NCBI GenBank assembly: GCA_050480245.1
Contig: JBCNEQ010000086.1
Reading direction: 5' to 3' (one strand)
Origin: Anoxybacillus sp050480245
GTDB lineage: Bacteria > Bacillota > Bacilli > Bacillales > Anoxybacillaceae
Length of the DNA: 14,669 nt
Both the position numbers and the translations under genes were made by a program. The stretch's first letter is position 1. The number at the start of each line of letters is the position of its first letter. The notes below the pieces were generated by a model. The model saw nothing but the letters and a program-made list of their open reading frames with translations. It was not told the DNA's origin and ran no database searches. Below, one piece after another: positions 14,038-14,669 of the stretch.

Positions 14038-14669
14038 TTATCTTACCTCTCTCCATTTCTGATAGACGTTCAGTAGGAATTCGCTATAGCCACTCCTTCG
14101 CGTTAGTTTCATCCATAGCTGCCGCGATCGGCGAACGAGTCGTCCTGCCATCGTGATCACCGTCTGAATGATCGTCTTGATGCGGCGGCGTTTCACTTTA
14201 TGATGTAATGGATGTCTCGGATCGCTTAATAGATCTTGTCCAATCAGGCGAAGAAGGTTGTACACGAATGCTCCCATGACTAACACGAGCGCATTCGTTT
14301 TCATCTTCCCAGATGGAATTCGCTCTAAATCTAAGTCGCTTTTCAGTTCGCTATGAAACTGTTCGCATGTCGCATGATCGTGATACAATGCGAGCACATC
14401 ACTCATTCGAACATGCTCGTATCCTTCGAGGCGCACCCAGTAGCTTTCGACTTCGTAATTAGGAACGAGCATCAGCTGTCCATTTCGTTCCATCGTTCGT
14501 TCCGTCACTTGGGTGACTTGAACGTACGTATACGTGTTTCCATCGATCGCTACCTTCTGTGGAAGGCATAACTCATACGTTTGTACTCCTTCGGTTTGTC
14601 CATCATCGACGCGTCTGCCCTTTTGCGAAGCGATCTGGAACCAAAGCGCTTTCGATTCTCGGCGTAAGT
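14038..14669 (-). CDS. IS1380-family transposase, C-terminal part (cut by the window edge)
   Basis: C-terminal 210 or so residues of a DDE transposase of the IS1380 family. The open frame runs without stop from the window edge to TAA 14038-14040. The decisive motif is YHDHATCEQFHSELKSDLDL followed by ERIPSGKMKTNALVL and FVYNLLRLIGQDLL, the catalytic glutamate region of this family. The tail is arginine- and lysine-rich (KVKRRRIKTIIQTVI), as usual. An internal GTG at 14508 could be mistaken for a start, but the sequence above it (KVAIDGNTYTYVQVTQV) is clearly part of the same protein. No lesion is seen in the visible part. Confidence 0.9.
   Translation of the reverse strand, partial: LRRESKALWFQIASQKGRRVDDGQTEGVQTYELCLPQKVAIDGNTYTYVQVTQVTERTMERNGQLMLVPNYEVESYWVRLEGYEHVRMSDVLALYHDHATCEQFHSELKSDLDLERIPSGKMKTNALVLVMGAFVYNLLRLIGQDLLSDPRHPLHHKVKRRRIKTIIQTVITMAGRLVRRSRQLWMKLTRRSGYSEFLLNVYQKWREVR

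Noticed and set aside
1..14669. Search for tRNA, rRNA, CRISPR arrays, toxin-antitoxin pairs and phage attachment sites
   Set aside because: None was seen. The spaced repeats at 10415-10558 are too few and too irregular for a CRISPR array.

Overview
The window reads as part of a Bacillaceae genome, most likely a moderately thermophilic one of the Anoxybacillus/Geobacillus/Parageobacillus kind. The grounds are strong Gram-positive ribosome binding sites, frequent GTG/TTG starts, a cobalamin-riboswitch-controlled metE, a Bacillus-type arsenate reductase, and ISL3- and IS1380-type transposases like those common in that group. No 16S or other marker is present, so the genus is a guess. Both window edges lie inside transposase genes, which is where a draft contig would break.

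Layout. Positions 1-823: the end of an ISL3-family insertion sequence, with the transposase (minus strand) interrupted by an in-frame stop. 885-1143: a compact palindromic MITE-like element with terminal inverted repeats and a 6-bp flanking direct repeat. 1181-2250 (minus): a DUF318/ArsP-type permease followed by a 54-residue cysteine-pair protein that starts with GTG. 2589-3050 (minus): a MarR-family regulator with two vicinal cysteine pairs. 3248-9355 (plus): a tightly packed seven-gene operon ending in a rho-independent terminator. Its genes are a radical SAM protein ending in RCCLKC (ArsL-like), a small carboxymuconolactone-decarboxylase-like protein ending in KCCE, an ATP-grasp ligase, a G3E/CobW-type GTPase, an ArsD-like small cysteine protein, a PiT-type transporter, and a frameshifted ArsN-type N-acetyltransferase. 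9470-9805: decayed remains of an Acr3 arsenite efflux pump. 9871-10293: an intact thioredoxin-type arsenate reductase (arsC). 10616-13702 (minus): a B12-riboswitch-controlled operon of metE and an overlapping acyl-CoA thioesterase, apparently ordinary chromosome. 14038-14669 (minus): an IS1380-family transposase C-terminus.

Working model (inference). ArsC makes arsenite. The ArsL-like radical SAM enzyme would join arsenite to the 3-amino-3-carboxypropyl group of SAM, giving a hydroxyarsinothricin-like glutamate analogue. The ATP-grasp enzyme could couple that product to another amino acid. The GTPase and ArsD-like protein could handle the metalloid, and the PiT-like protein could move a substrate or product. 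The acetyltransferase would have given self-protection but is broken. No ArsM methyltransferase is visible, so the product would differ from arsinothricin itself. The same palindrome (TAGTTGTA-N3-TACAACTA) lies in front of both the permease pair and the biosynthetic operon. The MarR protein between them is the obvious candidate regulator, possibly sensing a trivalent arsenical through its cysteine pairs.
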